Shown in pieces: positions 1-9,043 of a stretch of DNA of 64,000 nucleotides. Both the position numbers and the translations under genes were made by a program. Source of the stretch: Halobacteriales archaeon QS_4_69_31 (lineage in GTDB: Archaea > Halobacteriota > Halobacteria > Halobacteriales > Haloarculaceae); NCBI GenBank assembly GCA_003021655.1, contig PXRP01000037.1, positions 62,001 to 126,000 on the forward strand, in the 5' to 3' direction. Each line of letters opens with the position of its first letter. Position 1 is the first letter of the stretch. The notes beneath the pieces are model-generated. The model did no database searches and was not told where the DNA came from. It saw only the letters and a list, made by a program, of their open reading frames with translations.

Positions 1-51
1 CGTGGGGTGGTCTCGGGCGCCGCGAACGGGAGCTCGACCGGTCCGATACGG

Positions 52-60
52 GCCGTTTAT
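52..60 (+). promoter_or_regulatory. TATA-like box of the heme operon
   Basis: The AT-rich GTTTATACG stretch lies about 30 nt before the ATG at 86, in otherwise GC-rich sequence. There is no Shine-Dalgarno between it and the start, so a leaderless or very short-leader transcript is likely. Confidence 0.5.
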
Positions 61-85
61 ACGCATTCACCCCCGAGGGGCGCGT

Positions 86-1153
86 ATGACCGAGCTGGAC
101 GCGACCGACCGCGCGATACTCAACGCCTTCCAGGGTGGGTTCCCGGTGGTCGCCGACCCCTATGAGCCCGCGGCCGCGGCCCTGCGGGACCACGGCGTCG
201 ATGTCTCCGCGGCGGCCCTCCACGAGCGACTCGTCCGGCTGGACGAGGCCGGCGTGCTGACACGATTCGGCGCGCTCATCGACGCCGAGGCCATCGGCGG
301 GACGGCCACGCTGGTCGCGATGCACGCCCCCGAGGGGCGGTTCGACGAGGTGGCCGACCTGGTCAACGCCCACCCGGAGGTCGCCCACAACTACGAGCGC
401 GAACACCCCCACCTCAACATGTGGTTCGTCCTCTCGGTGGCCGACGAGGACCGCGTCCCCGAGGTGCTCGCGGAGATCGAGGCCGAGACCGGCCAGGAGA
501 CGTACAACCTCCCCAAAGAGCGAGAGTTCCACGTCGAGGCGAAGTTCCCCGTCGAGGGGCCACTGGCGGACCTCGATGGCGGGATCGACCTCTCGGGGCT
601 GGGCCCCAACGTCGACGGGAGCGACCGACCGGCGGACGCGAGGCGGCTGACGCCCGCCGAGCGGGACCTCGTCGTCGAGATCCAGGACGGCCTGCCGCTC
701 ACGCGGACCCCCTACGCGGACGTCGCCGAGGCGCTGGGGACCGACCGCGAGTGGGTGTTAGAGACGGTCACGCGGTTCGACGCCGAGGGGAAGGTCCGGC
801 GCGTCGGCCTCATCCCGAACCACTACGCGCTGGGCTACGCCGAGAACGGCATGACCGTCTGGGACGTCCCCGACGACGTCGTCGACGAGGTCGGGCCCGC
901 CATCGCGTCGTTCGACTACGTCACCCACTGCTACCGGCGGCCCCGCCACGAGGGCGTCTGGCCGTACAACTTCTTCGCGATGACCCACGGCCGGACCGAG
1001 GACGAGAGCGAGCGACGCGTCCGGGCGGTCCGCGACCGGATGGCCGAGCATTGGGACGTGACCGACGACGACTGGGAGACGCTGTTCTCGACGCGGATCC
1101 TCAAGAAGACGGGGATCAGGCTCGAAGAACGCGCCGAGGCGAACACCGCCTGA
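86..1153 (+). CDS. ahbAB: Fused siroheme decarboxylase AhbA-AhbB
   Basis: This 355-residue protein contains two tandem AhbA/AhbB (Lrp/AsnC-fold) modules. The first spans about residues 1-165 (opening LDATDRAILNAFQ, closing YNLPKEREFHVEAKF). The second spans about 195-350 (opening LTPAERDLVVEIQ, closing FSTRILKKTGIRL). In the alternative heme route AhbA and AhbB decarboxylate siroheme to didecarboxysiroheme; here both subunits are one chain. The start at 86 is chosen because the upstream extension is Arg-rich and non-acidic and a TATA-like box precedes this ATG. It heads an operon with a siroheme-synthesis gene and hemA, which supports the enzymatic reading over a transcription-factor reading. 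Confidence 0.85.
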   Translation: MTELDATDRAILNAFQGGFPVVADPYEPAAAALRDHGVDVSAAALHERLVRLDEAGVLTRFGALIDAEAIGGTATLVAMHAPEGRFDEVADLVNAHPEVAHNYEREHPHLNMWFVLSVADEDRVPEVLAEIEAETGQETYNLPKEREFHVEAKFPVEGPLADLDGGIDLSGLGPNVDGSDRPADARRLTPAERDLVVEIQDGLPLTRTPYADVAEALGTDREWVLETVTRFDAEGKVRRVGLIPNHYALGYAENGMTVWDVPDDVVDEVGPAIASFDYVTHCYRRPRHEGVWPYNFFAMTHGRTEDESERRVRAVRDRMAEHWDVTDDDWETLFSTRILKKTGIRLEERAEANTA

Positions 1154-1174
1154 GATGTCACCGAGAGACGACCG

Positions 1175-1822
1175 ATGATACCGCTGCTTCACGATTTTAC
1201 CGGCCAGCGGGTCCTGGTCTTCGGCGGCGGCGCGGTCGGTGCCCGGAAGGCGCGACGGTTCGCCCGCGAGGCCGAGGTGGTCGTCGTCAGCCCGGCGTTC
1301 GCCGACGCGGACTTCGGCGGGGCCCAGCGGGTCCGCGCCCGCCCCGACCCGGAGGACGTGCCGGGGTGGCTCGACCGGGTCGGGCCCGCGCTGGTCGTCG
1401 CCGCCACCGACGACCCCTCGCTCAACGGGGCCATCGAGCGTGCCGCCCGGGAGCGTGGCACCCTCGTCAACCGGACGGACGAACACGGGGGGCGCGAGCC
1501 CGGGAGCGTCGTCGTCCCCGCGACGGTCCGGGACGACCCGGTCGTCGTCGCCGTCGCCACCGGGGGCGAGAGCCCCGCGCTGAGCCGCTACCTCCGGGAG
1601 TCGCTGGAAGAGGAGGTCGCGGGAGCCGGCGACCTGGCGGCGCTGACCGGCGAGTTACGCGAGGACCTCCAGAAACGGGGGGTTCCGCCCGAGGAGCGCC
1701 GCAAGGCGGTGCGCGCAGTCGTCCGTTCCAGCGACGTTTGGAAGGCTTTAGATAGTGGGGCCCGAAAGCCTAGACGAGTAGCCGTGGACGTGATCGAGGA
1801 AGCGACGGGTGAGACAGTGTGA
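1175..1822 (+). CDS. Precorrin-2 dehydrogenase (siroheme synthesis, SirC/Met8/CysG-N type)
   Basis: The 215-residue protein has an N-terminal Rossmann loop (GGGAVGARKA, residues 17-26) and the family signature GGESPALSRYLRE near residue 130. It should oxidise precorrin-2 to sirohydrochlorin with NAD+; whether it also inserts iron, as Met8 does, cannot be read from the sequence. It lies 21 nt after ahbAB, and its stop overlaps the hemA GTG start by 4 nt (GTGA), so it is translationally coupled to hemA. Its product feeds the siroheme used by the upstream decarboxylase. Confidence 0.88.
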   Translation: MIPLLHDFTGQRVLVFGGGAVGARKARRFAREAEVVVVSPAFADADFGGAQRVRARPDPEDVPGWLDRVGPALVVAATDDPSLNGAIERAARERGTLVNRTDEHGGREPGSVVVPATVRDDPVVVAVATGGESPALSRYLRESLEEEVAGAGDLAALTGELREDLQKRGVPPEERRKAVRAVVRSSDVWKALDSGARKPRRVAVDVIEEATGETV

Positions 1823-3156
1823 CAGGGCGCGGTGTCATCTCGGGGGCCAGCGTCGCACACGAGCGAGCGACGGTCGAGGAACTCGAACGGGCCGCCCCGT
1901 GCGACCAGCGGGAGGCGGTCGACCGACTGACGAGCGTGCCGGCCGTCGAGGAGGCGTACGTCCTCCAGACGTGTAACCGGGTCGAGGCCTACGTCGTCAC
2001 GGCCGAGGCCGCCGACGGCAGGGCGGCCCTGGAGGTGTTCTTCGAGGGCGTCTCGGAGGCCGTCGTCGCCGGGTTCGACCACGAGGAGAGCCTGCGCCAC
2101 CTCATGCGCGTGGCCGCCGGCCTCGAATCGATGGTCGTCGGCGAGGACCAGATCCTCGGCCAGGTCAGCGACGCCTACGAGGACGCCCGCGCGGCTGGCG
2201 GTATCGGCCCCGTCCTCGAAGCGGGCGTCACGAAGGCCATCCACGTCGGCGAGCGCGCACGCACCGAGACGGGGATCAACGACGGCTCGGTGTCGCTGGC
2301 GAGCGCGGCCGTCAAACTCGCCGAGACCGAGGGGGCGCTCCCCGTCGGGGACGCGCTGGTCGTCGGCGCCGGCGAGATTGGACGGCTCGCCGCCGAGACC
2401 ATCGCCGAGGCCGTCGACCACCTCTACGTCGCCAACCGGACCCGCGAGCGGGCAGCGCGGACCGCCGATGCGGCCGACGTCGACACGACCACCGTCCCGC
2501 TGGCGGCCGTCGAGGCGGCTCTGGCCGACGCCGCCGTCGTCGTCACCGCCACGGGCAGTGCCGACTACCTCCTCGACCGGGCGGCCTTCGACGGCGCCGG
2601 CGAGACGTTCGTCGTCGACATCGCACAGCCGCGTGACGTCTCCCCGGACGCCGGCTGCCTGTCTGGCGTGACCGTCCACGACATGGACGCGCTCCGGACG
2701 GTCACCGACGAGAACCGCCGCCAGCGCGCCGAGGCCGCCGCCGACGTCGAGGAGATGATTGACGTCGAGTTCGAGCACCTCCTCGAACAGTACAAGCGCA
2801 AGCGCGCCGACCAGGTCATCTCCGCCATGTACGAGAGCGCCGAGCGCGTCAAGGGCCGGGAACTGGACACGGCCTTCGAGCGGGCCGACTTCGACGACGA
2901 GCAGCGCGAGGTCGTCGAGTCGATGGCCGACGCCATCGTCAATCAGTTGCTCGCCGCGCCCACCGAGAGCCTGCGCGACGCCGCCGAACGCGACGACTGG
3001 TCGACCATCAATACCGCGCTCGCGCTGTTCGACCCCGAGTTCGGCCCCGAGGGCGCCCCGCCCGCCGCCCTCGCGGGCGCCGACGACCTCTCGGAGGTCC
3101 CCGATGCCGTCCGCGAACGGATGCCCGCCGACGTCGTCGAGCAACTCGAGGAGTGA
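1819..3156 (+). CDS. hemA: Glutamyl-tRNA reductase
   Basis: This 445-residue protein reduces glutamyl-tRNA to glutamate-1-semialdehyde, the first committed step of tetrapyrrole synthesis. It shows the catalytic Cys in LQTCNRVE (C52), the conserved MVVGEDQILGQV segment, the NADPH loop VVGAGEIGRLA and a C-terminal helical dimerisation region. GTG is the start, overlapping the previous stop as GTGA. It is the third gene of a heme operon; hemL and hemB are not in this window. The C-terminus has an Ala/Pro-rich tail typical of haloarchaeal versions. Confidence 0.95.
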   Translation: MTGRGVISGASVAHERATVEELERAAPCDQREAVDRLTSVPAVEEAYVLQTCNRVEAYVVTAEAADGRAALEVFFEGVSEAVVAGFDHEESLRHLMRVAAGLESMVVGEDQILGQVSDAYEDARAAGGIGPVLEAGVTKAIHVGERARTETGINDGSVSLASAAVKLAETEGALPVGDALVVGAGEIGRLAAETIAEAVDHLYVANRTRERAARTADAADVDTTTVPLAAVEAALADAAVVVTATGSADYLLDRAAFDGAGETFVVDIAQPRDVSPDAGCLSGVTVHDMDALRTVTDENRRQRAEAAADVEEMIDVEFEHLLEQYKRKRADQVISAMYESAERVKGRELDTAFERADFDDEQREVVESMADAIVNQLLAAPTESLRDAAERDDWSTINTALALFDPEFGPEGAPPAALAGADDLSEVPDAVRERMPADVVEQLEE

Positions 3157-3199
3157 CCGCGAGACCGGCGCCAGGACCCCCGTCTCCCCACAGTGTGAA

Positions 3200-3204
3200 T
3201 TTTT
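3200..3204 (+). terminator. T-tract terminator candidate after hemA
   Basis: A run of five T (within AATTTTTCTACGG) follows the hemA stop by about 45 nt. Archaeal terminators are often short U-tracts, and nothing else in the spacer fits better. The assignment is inferential. Confidence 0.3.
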
Positions 3205-3221
3205 CTACGGGTCGTGAGTGC

Positions 3222-3246
3222 AAATATATAACATAATTCTTAATAG
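3222..3246 (+). promoter_or_regulatory. AT-rich promoter of the PAS histidine kinase
   Basis: The stretch contains AAATATATA and then TCTTAATAG, about 40-55 nt before the ATG at 3282. Between promoter and start lies a 14-nt direct repeat (GTCATTCACTGACA then GTCATTCAGG, 3255-3278), a possible regulator site. The exact transcription start cannot be chosen between the two boxes. Confidence 0.45.
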
Positions 3247-3281
3247 AGGGGATGGTCATTCACTGACAGTCATTCAGGACG

Positions 3282-4565
3282 ATGACGCAGTGTGACGACA
3301 CATCGGGCCCGGGCGACCCGTCGGTCCCGGAGAACACGACGGCCCTGCGGAAAGCACTGGACGTGTCGGGAGTCGGGATATTCGTGCTCGCTCCCGACTT
3401 CACCGTCGAGTGGGCGAACGGGTCCATCGAGGAGTATTTCGGGGTTTCGCGGGACCGGACGGTCGGCGAGGACAAGCGCGACCTGTTGCACTCGGAAATA
3501 AAGGGTGTGGTCGAGGATTCCGAGTCGTTCGCGGACCGTCTCCTCGCGACCTACGAGAACAACACGTACGCAGCGGAGTTTACCTGCCACGTGCTGCCGG
3601 GCGAGGGCCGCCAGGAGCGGTGGCTCCTCCACCAGAGCCATCCCATAGAGGAGGGGCGGCTCGCCGGCGGCCGCATCGAACAGTACACCGACATCACGGA
3701 GCGGGAAACGGAACTCGAACGCAGGAACGAACGGCTCGACGAGTTCACCACGGTCGTGGGCCACGACCTCAGGAACCCGCTGCAGGTGGCCGAGGTGAAC
3801 ATCGACATCGCTCGCAACGAGTTCGACAGCGAGCGCCTCGAGCGGGTCGCACGGTCGGTCGCCCGGATGCGAGAACTGGTCGACGACCTGCTGGAGCTGG
3901 CCCAGTCGAGCGAATCGGTCGCCGAACTCGAACCGGTCTCTCTCTCCGCGCTCGCGGAGGCCTGCTGGGACACCGTCGCCACGGAGGACGCGCGGCTCGT
4001 GGTCGAGACGGACGCACGATTCCGCGCGGACCCCGGACAGCTCAAGCGACTCCTCGAAAACCTCGTACACAACGCCGTCGACCACGGCTCCACGACCCCC
4101 CGTTCGCAGACTCACGAGGACGCCGACGAGCATGGCCCCACGAACCGTAGCTTACGCGACGGGGCCGACGGCGCGGCGTCCAGTACGGACGGCGCCGACG
4201 GAGACACTCGAATCGACGTGGACCACACGGACGACGGTGCTCCGACCGATAGGGGCGGCACGGACGGGGCTGACGAAGGGACTCGGACCGAGAGCACAGA
4301 CGGAGCCGGGCACGCCGTGACCGTTACCGTCGGCACGCTCGCGGACGGGACCGGCTTCTACGTCGCGGACGACGGCTCGGGCATTCCGGAGGGCGAGCGC
4401 GAGTCGGTCCTCGAACCGGGGTATTCGACCGACGGGAACGGGACCGGCTTCGGCCTCTCGATCGTCCGGGAGATCTGTCGCGCCCACGGCTGGACCCTCG
4501 AGATCACCGAGAGCGACGCGGGCGGTGCCAGATTCGAAGTCGGTGGCGTCGACCTCGACCGCTGA
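3282..4565 (+). CDS. PAS-domain sensor histidine kinase
   Basis: This is a 427-residue soluble kinase with no membrane segments. A PAS domain occupies about residues 22-140. The phosphoacceptor His is in VVGHDLRNPLQ (H161), the N box in LLENLVHNAVDHG (about 257-269), the G1 box in DDGSGIPEGE (362-371) and the G2 box in GTGFGLSIV (386-394). Between N box and the next ATPase strand sits a roughly 75-residue Asp/Gly/Thr-rich low-complexity insert (about 269-343), where canonical kinases have a short ATP-lid region. It probably autophosphorylates in response to a cytoplasmic cue. No response regulator is adjacent. Confidence 0.88.
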   Translation: MTQCDDTSGPGDPSVPENTTALRKALDVSGVGIFVLAPDFTVEWANGSIEEYFGVSRDRTVGEDKRDLLHSEIKGVVEDSESFADRLLATYENNTYAAEFTCHVLPGEGRQERWLLHQSHPIEEGRLAGGRIEQYTDITERETELERRNERLDEFTTVVGHDLRNPLQVAEVNIDIARNEFDSERLERVARSVARMRELVDDLLELAQSSESVAELEPVSLSALAEACWDTVATEDARLVVETDARFRADPGQLKRLLENLVHNAVDHGSTTPRSQTHEDADEHGPTNRSLRDGADGAASSTDGADGDTRIDVDHTDDGAPTDRGGTDGADEGTRTESTDGAGHAVTVTVGTLADGTGFYVADDGSGIPEGERESVLEPGYSTDGNGTGFGLSIVREICRAHGWTLEITESDAGGARFEVGGVDLDR

Positions 4566-4627
4566 GTCGCACGCGTCCCGGCCGGGGCAGCCGAACTTTC
4601 TTGCGGGAGCCACTCCAGGACTCGGGT

Positions 4628-4900
4628 ATGGCAGACCTACTCTCCGACGAGGAGATCGAGGCACAGCTCCCGGACGGCTGGGAACGCGACGGCGACGAGA
4701 TCGTCAAGACCTACGAGTTCGACGCCTACCTGGACGGCGTCGGCTTCGCCGCCGGCGTCGGCGGCGTCGCCCAGGACGCGTTCCACCACCCGGAGATCAC
4801 TATCGGCTGGCGCGAGGTCGAGATCCGGCTGACGACCCACGACGCCGGCGGGATCACCGAAAACGACATCGACCTGGCCGCACGGATCGAGGACCTCTGA
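4628..4900 (+). CDS. 4a-hydroxytetrahydrobiopterin (pterin carbinolamine) dehydratase
   Basis: A 90-residue protein of the PCD/DCoH family. It carries the signature FHHPEITIGW followed by VEIRLTTHDAGGIT and END.LA, which form the pterin-binding active site. The ATG at 4628 gives the usual family length (about 90-100); the in-frame extension to 4601 adds nothing conserved. It could recycle 4a-hydroxypterin or act in molybdopterin/folate-related pterin chemistry; no aromatic amino acid hydroxylase is in the window. Confidence 0.88.
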   Translation: MADLLSDEEIEAQLPDGWERDGDEIVKTYEFDAYLDGVGFAAGVGGVAQDAFHHPEITIGWREVEIRLTTHDAGGITENDIDLAARIEDL

Positions 4901-5078
4901 GCCGCCGGAGGGTGGTCCGTTCGGCCCAAACGACCGCCTCGGTTCCGCCAACTCTCGGGCGACCAGCGGGACGAACGCGCCGAGGGTGTCGGCGACGACG
5001 AGCACGGTCGGCACGGCGACACCGACTATAGCCTCGGGAGAAGATACTTACCTGCCAGGCACGTACCGACACGATCCC

Positions 5079-5714
5079 ATGTCCTCGCCCGGCTACGACT
5101 TCTGGCTGTTCGACCTCGATGGGACGGTGGTCGACGTCGACCCGTCCTATCCCCGCGAGGTGGTCGCGGCGGTCGGCGACCGCCTGGGCCGGGAGTTCAC
5201 CGACAGCCAGGCCGAGACCCTCTGGTACGGCGTCGGCGGCGCGCGCGAGGCGCTGCTGGACTCGGTCGGGGTCGACCCCGAGGCGTTCTGGGACGCCTTC
5301 CACAGCGTCGAGGACCCGGCGGCCCGCGCCCGGGCGACCTACGTCTACGATGACGCCGAGCGGGTGGTGCCCGCGCTGGACGGGCCCACCGGGCTGGTGA
5401 CCCACTGCCAGCCGTTCCTGACGAACCCGGTCCTCGACATGCTGGACATCCGTGACTGGTTCGACGCCGTCGTCTGCTGTACGGACGAGACGGGCTGGAA
5501 GCCCGACCCGGCGCCGGTCGAGGACGTCATGGCCGACCTCGGCGTCGCGGACGACCGCGAGGGCGTCCTGGTGGGCGACGACCCCGCCGACGTCGGCGCC
5601 GCCTGGAACGCCGGCCTCGACGCCGCACACGTCCGCCGGGTCGACCCGGGGGCCCGCGGCCAGTGTGTCCTCGGCGACCACCGCGTCGACCGCCTCGACG
5701 AACTCCGCTTGTGA
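5079..5714 (+). CDS. HAD-superfamily phosphatase (phosphoglycolate phosphatase-like)
   Basis: The 211-residue protein has HAD motif I FDLDGTVVDVD with nucleophile D12 and acid/base D14, motif III Lys in GWKPDPAPVEDVM, and motif IV VLVGDDPADVGAA. A helical cap lies between motifs I and II. The ATG at 5079 starts just before motif I; the upstream in-frame region is unlike HAD proteins. The substrate is unknown: it could be a phosphoglycolate-type or a nucleotide/sugar phosphatase. It is transcribed alone and converges on the moeA pair. Confidence 0.82.
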   Translation: MSSPGYDFWLFDLDGTVVDVDPSYPREVVAAVGDRLGREFTDSQAETLWYGVGGAREALLDSVGVDPEAFWDAFHSVEDPAARARATYVYDDAERVVPALDGPTGLVTHCQPFLTNPVLDMLDIRDWFDAVVCCTDETGWKPDPAPVEDVMADLGVADDREGVLVGDDPADVGAAWNAGLDAAHVRRVDPGARGQCVLGDHRVDRLDELRL

Positions 5715-5747
5715 CCCGCGTGGCCGCCCACCTCGGTCGGAGACGAT

Positions 5748-7664
5748 TCACTCCGCGTCGTAGCCCTCGAGGCCGTCCAGGTACCCGTCGAGGTCCGCGA
5801 GCCGGGCTTCGAGCCGGGAGAGGCTGTCTTTCCCGGTGCGGTCGGGCGCGGCGAGTACGCGCACCGTCTCGGTCCCGACAGAGACGAACCCGAGGCCGAG
5901 GTCGGCGGCCGTCGCCCGGAGGCCGAGGCCGGCGTCGGCGTCGCCGGCCGCGACCATCCGGGCGGGGCTCTCGAAGGCCCGCCTATCGAGGTCGAATCCC
6001 GTCACGGCGTCGGTCACCTCGTGGCGGTCGACGCTGCGCTCGTCGGCCAGGTCGGCCATCGCCGCGCCCAGCGTCGTCCGCAGTCCCGAGTCGGTCGTCC
6101 GGTTGACAAAGGAGAGCTCCCGGTCGACGAGGTCCGCGAGTCCGGCCACGTCGGCCGGGTTGCCGGCCGGGACGACCAGCCCCCACTCGCGCTCCCAGCC
6201 GCCGAGTTCGACCGCGTCCGGGCGGTCTTCGACGGGGCCGGCGACGACCGCGGCGTCGGCGATACCGTCGCGGAGCCACCGGAGCCCCGGGCGCGACCCA
6301 CGGGCGAGATACCGCGGCCGTGCCAGGTCGTCGAGCAGCCGCGAGAGCGCGGGGTCGTCCTCGCCGACGCCCAGCAGCGTCGGCGGGCGGACGTCCGGCG
6401 AGAACAGTTCGACCGTGACCGTCTCGCCGGCTGACAGGTAGCTCGTGTCCGCGGGCACGTCGACGACGCCGTCCGCCTCGGTGAGGCTGGTGGTCGCGCC
6501 GCTACCCTTGTCGACCGGGTAGACCAGCGTCTCGCCGTCGCCGTCGGTGACGAGTCCGACCGGAAGGAGCCGGCGCCGCCCCGCCTCGTAGCGGTCGCGC
6601 GTGGCCATCGACCCCGTCACCGTGGCGCTGTCGGCCTCGGGGAGGCCCGCCGCCGCCCTGATGGCCGGCGCGACGAACGTCCGGAAGATGCTCAGCGCCG
6701 AAACGGGATAGCCCGGCAGGCCGACGTAGGCGGCGTCCCCGATCCGCCCGACGATGGTCGGTTTGCCGGGCTTGATTGCGATCCCGTGGAGGAGCAACTC
6801 GCCGCGCTCCTCGACGACCCGGTAGACGACGTCCACGGCGCTGGCGCTCGTCGACCCGGAGGTCACCACCAGGTCACAGTCCGCGGCGGCCTCGGTCAGC
6901 GTCTCGGCCATCGCGTCGGCCTCGTCGTCGACGTGGGGATAGACGACCGCCTCGCCACCCGCCGCCCCGACGCCCGCGGCGGTAGTGTAGGTGTTCACGT
7001 CGTAGATCTGTCCGGCGTCGGTGTCAAGCTCCCCGCCCGGGCGGACGAGTTCGTCGCCCGTCGAGACGATGGCGACCCGCGGTCTCGCGCGGACGGGGAC
7101 GGACTCGACGCCGAGCGCCGAGAGCAGGCCGACCTCGCGGGCGGTCAGGCGCGTTCCCGGCCCGAGCGCGCGCTCGCCCGCCGCGACGTCCGCGCCCGCC
7201 AGCATGACGTTCTCGCCGGGCGTGACAGCCGTTTCGACGGCCACCGACCGCTCGCCATCGCCGCCCCGCTCGCCGTCGCCGTCTCGCTCGCTCGTCCGTT
7301 CGACCATCACGACGGCGTCGGCCCCGTCGGGCATCACTGCCCCCGTGGATATCTCGACGGCCTCGCCCGCCTCGACCGACACTGCGGGCGCCTCCCCGGC
7401 GTGGACGGTCCCGATGACCGGTAGCACCGCGGGATCACGCTCCCCGGCACCGAACGTGTCGCGGGCCCGCACCGCGTAGCCGTCCATGCTCGCGCGGTCG
7501 AACCCCGGGACGTCGACGCTCGCGTCGACCCGCTCGGCGAGGACCCGCCCGCGGGCCTCGGCCAGGCCCACCGTCTCGGTCCCGCCCCCGATGTCGAGCG
7601 AGTCGATGGCCTCGCGGGCGGCCTCGGGCGAGGCGAGGTCGCGGAACTCCTTGCGGTCGCTCAT
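5748..7664 (-). CDS. moeA: MoeA-type molybdopterin biosynthesis protein with C-terminal PBP domain
   Basis: The 638-residue protein begins with a MoeA module (about residues 1-400). It contains DRASMDGYAVRARDTFG, a MoaB/Mog-like core with AIKPGKPTIVG, and LPGYPVSALSIF. A C-terminal periplasmic-binding-like (PBP/LysR-substrate type) module follows, about residues 405-638. This architecture is common in archaea, where it accompanies a second, simple MoeA. The family inserts molybdate or tungstate into adenylylated molybdopterin. The usual SGG.S.G..D stretch reads TSGSTSASAVDVV here, a mild departure. A short Gly/Asp/Glu-rich insert interrupts the MoeA part. The ATG overlaps the upstream moeA stop by 4 nt, so the two are coupled. 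Confidence 0.85.
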   Translation of the reverse strand: MSDRKEFRDLASPEAAREAIDSLDIGGGTETVGLAEARGRVLAERVDASVDVPGFDRASMDGYAVRARDTFGAGERDPAVLPVIGTVHAGEAPAVSVEAGEAVEISTGAVMPDGADAVVMVERTSERDGDGERGGDGERSVAVETAVTPGENVMLAGADVAAGERALGPGTRLTAREVGLLSALGVESVPVRARPRVAIVSTGDELVRPGGELDTDAGQIYDVNTYTTAAGVGAAGGEAVVYPHVDDEADAMAETLTEAAADCDLVVTSGSTSASAVDVVYRVVEERGELLLHGIAIKPGKPTIVGRIGDAAYVGLPGYPVSALSIFRTFVAPAIRAAAGLPEADSATVTGSMATRDRYEAGRRRLLPVGLVTDGDGETLVYPVDKGSGATTSLTEADGVVDVPADTSYLSAGETVTVELFSPDVRPPTLLGVGEDDPALSRLLDDLARPRYLARGSRPGLRWLRDGIADAAVVAGPVEDRPDAVELGGWEREWGLVVPAGNPADVAGLADLVDRELSFVNRTTDSGLRTTLGAAMADLADERSVDRHEVTDAVTGFDLDRRAFESPARMVAAGDADAGLGLRATAADLGLGFVSVGTETVRVLAAPDRTGKDSLSRLEARLADLDGYLDGLEGYDAE

Positions 7665-8947
7665 GGCTGGAACTCCCAGTGCTGGACCGCGACCCGCTCA
7701 CCCGCCGGGATCCCCTCCCGGGACTCGGGCACGACGACCCACCCGTCGGCGGCGGCGACGCTCGACATCACGCCCGCGCCCGCCGTATGGACGGGGTCGG
7801 CGGTCGGGAGCGCCGCCACGCGCTCTCCGGGTCCGTCGTCGGCCGTCTCAACATCCAGGTCCGCGCCGTCGGCGGCCGCGTCCGTCTCCCGGCTCCCGTC
7901 GAGCGCGACGCGTGCGTAGGTCCGGACGCCGACTTCGCTGGCTATCTTCGCCGACAGTTCGGCGTCGGTCCCCGGGTGTGGCTCCAGCGGGAGCCGGCCC
8001 AGGCGCTTGACCGCCGGTCGCCCGAGCACGAACGCGGTGACGAGACAGGAGACCGGATAGCCGGGTAGCAGCAACACGGGCGTCTCCCTGACGACGCCGA
8101 ACCCGGCGGGGTAGCCGGGTTTGAGGCCGAGCCCGTGGACGCGAACCTCGCCGAGGTCGTCGACGACCTCCGGGAGCAGGTCGCGTTCGCCCACGGAGGT
8201 GCCGCCGGTCGTCACGACGAGGTCCTTGGTCAGGTCGCGCTCGACCGCCGCCCGGAGGGCGTGGCGGGCGTCGTCGACCACGTCGCGGTAGGTGGGTTTG
8301 CCGCCCCACCGCTCGACGAACGAGGCGACGGTCAGGCCGTTGGTCTCGACGACCTCCCCGGGGTCGGGGTCGGCGTCGACCAGTTCCTCGCCCGTCGGGA
8401 CGACGCCGACGGTCGGTCGCTCGACCACCGACACCCGCGACCGACCGACGGCCTTGCAGAGCCCGAGGTCCGAGTGTCGCAGACGGTGGCCGGCCGCCAG
8501 GACCGTCTCGTCGGCCGCGACATCCTCGCCGGCGGGGGCGACGTTCTCCCCCGCCGCGACGGCCGCCGTCACATCGAGGTCCTCGCCGCGCCGTTCGGTG
8601 TCCTCGACCCGCACGACGGCGTCGGCGCCCGCCGGGAGTTCGCTCCCGGTGTGGACGCGGACGGCCCTCCCCGGCCCGGGCGACTCCTCGGCCCGCAGCA
8701 CCTCCGGCGAGCGGTCGCTCGCGCCGAACGTGTCCGCGGCCCTGACGGCGTAGCCGTCCATCGCCGCGCGGTCGTAGTGAGGGACGGGCCGGTGCGCCCG
8801 GACGTCCTCGGCGAGAACGCGCCCGACGCCGCCGGTGACGGGGACCCGCTCCGTGCGGTCGACCGGGTCCAGCACCTCCCGGAGTTCGGCCAGCGCGTCG
8901 GCCACCCGCGTCCGCTCCTTGAAGCCCGACTCGTGTCGGTCGTTCAT
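7661..8947 (-). CDS. moeA: Molybdopterin molybdenumtransferase MoeA
   Basis: This 428-residue MoeA has DRAAMDGYAVRAADTFG near residue 62, VTTGGTSVGERDLLP with the catalytic-region acidic residue, LGLKPGYPAGFG and LPGYPVSCLVTAF. It inserts molybdate/tungstate into molybdopterin, supplying enzymes such as the formate-dehydrogenase-type proteins at 40-45 kb. It is the first gene of a two-gene operon with the MoeA-PBP fusion (4-nt ATGA overlap). The two genes are diverged paralogs, not a recent duplication: their shared motifs differ in sequence. Confidence 0.88.
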   Translation of the reverse strand: MNDRHESGFKERTRVADALAELREVLDPVDRTERVPVTGGVGRVLAEDVRAHRPVPHYDRAAMDGYAVRAADTFGASDRSPEVLRAEESPGPGRAVRVHTGSELPAGADAVVRVEDTERRGEDLDVTAAVAAGENVAPAGEDVAADETVLAAGHRLRHSDLGLCKAVGRSRVSVVERPTVGVVPTGEELVDADPDPGEVVETNGLTVASFVERWGGKPTYRDVVDDARHALRAAVERDLTKDLVVTTGGTSVGERDLLPEVVDDLGEVRVHGLGLKPGYPAGFGVVRETPVLLLPGYPVSCLVTAFVLGRPAVKRLGRLPLEPHPGTDAELSAKIASEVGVRTYARVALDGSRETDAAADGADLDVETADDGPGERVAALPTADPVHTAGAGVMSSVAAADGWVVVPESREGIPAGERVAVQHWEFQP

Positions 8948-9043
8948 ACCCCCGCTTCCGGCCGCCGGGACAAAAGCCCCCTGCCAACGTCGGGCCGCAC
9001 TCCCGCCGACGCCGGGCCGGAGTTGGTCCTCGATAGGAGTGAC

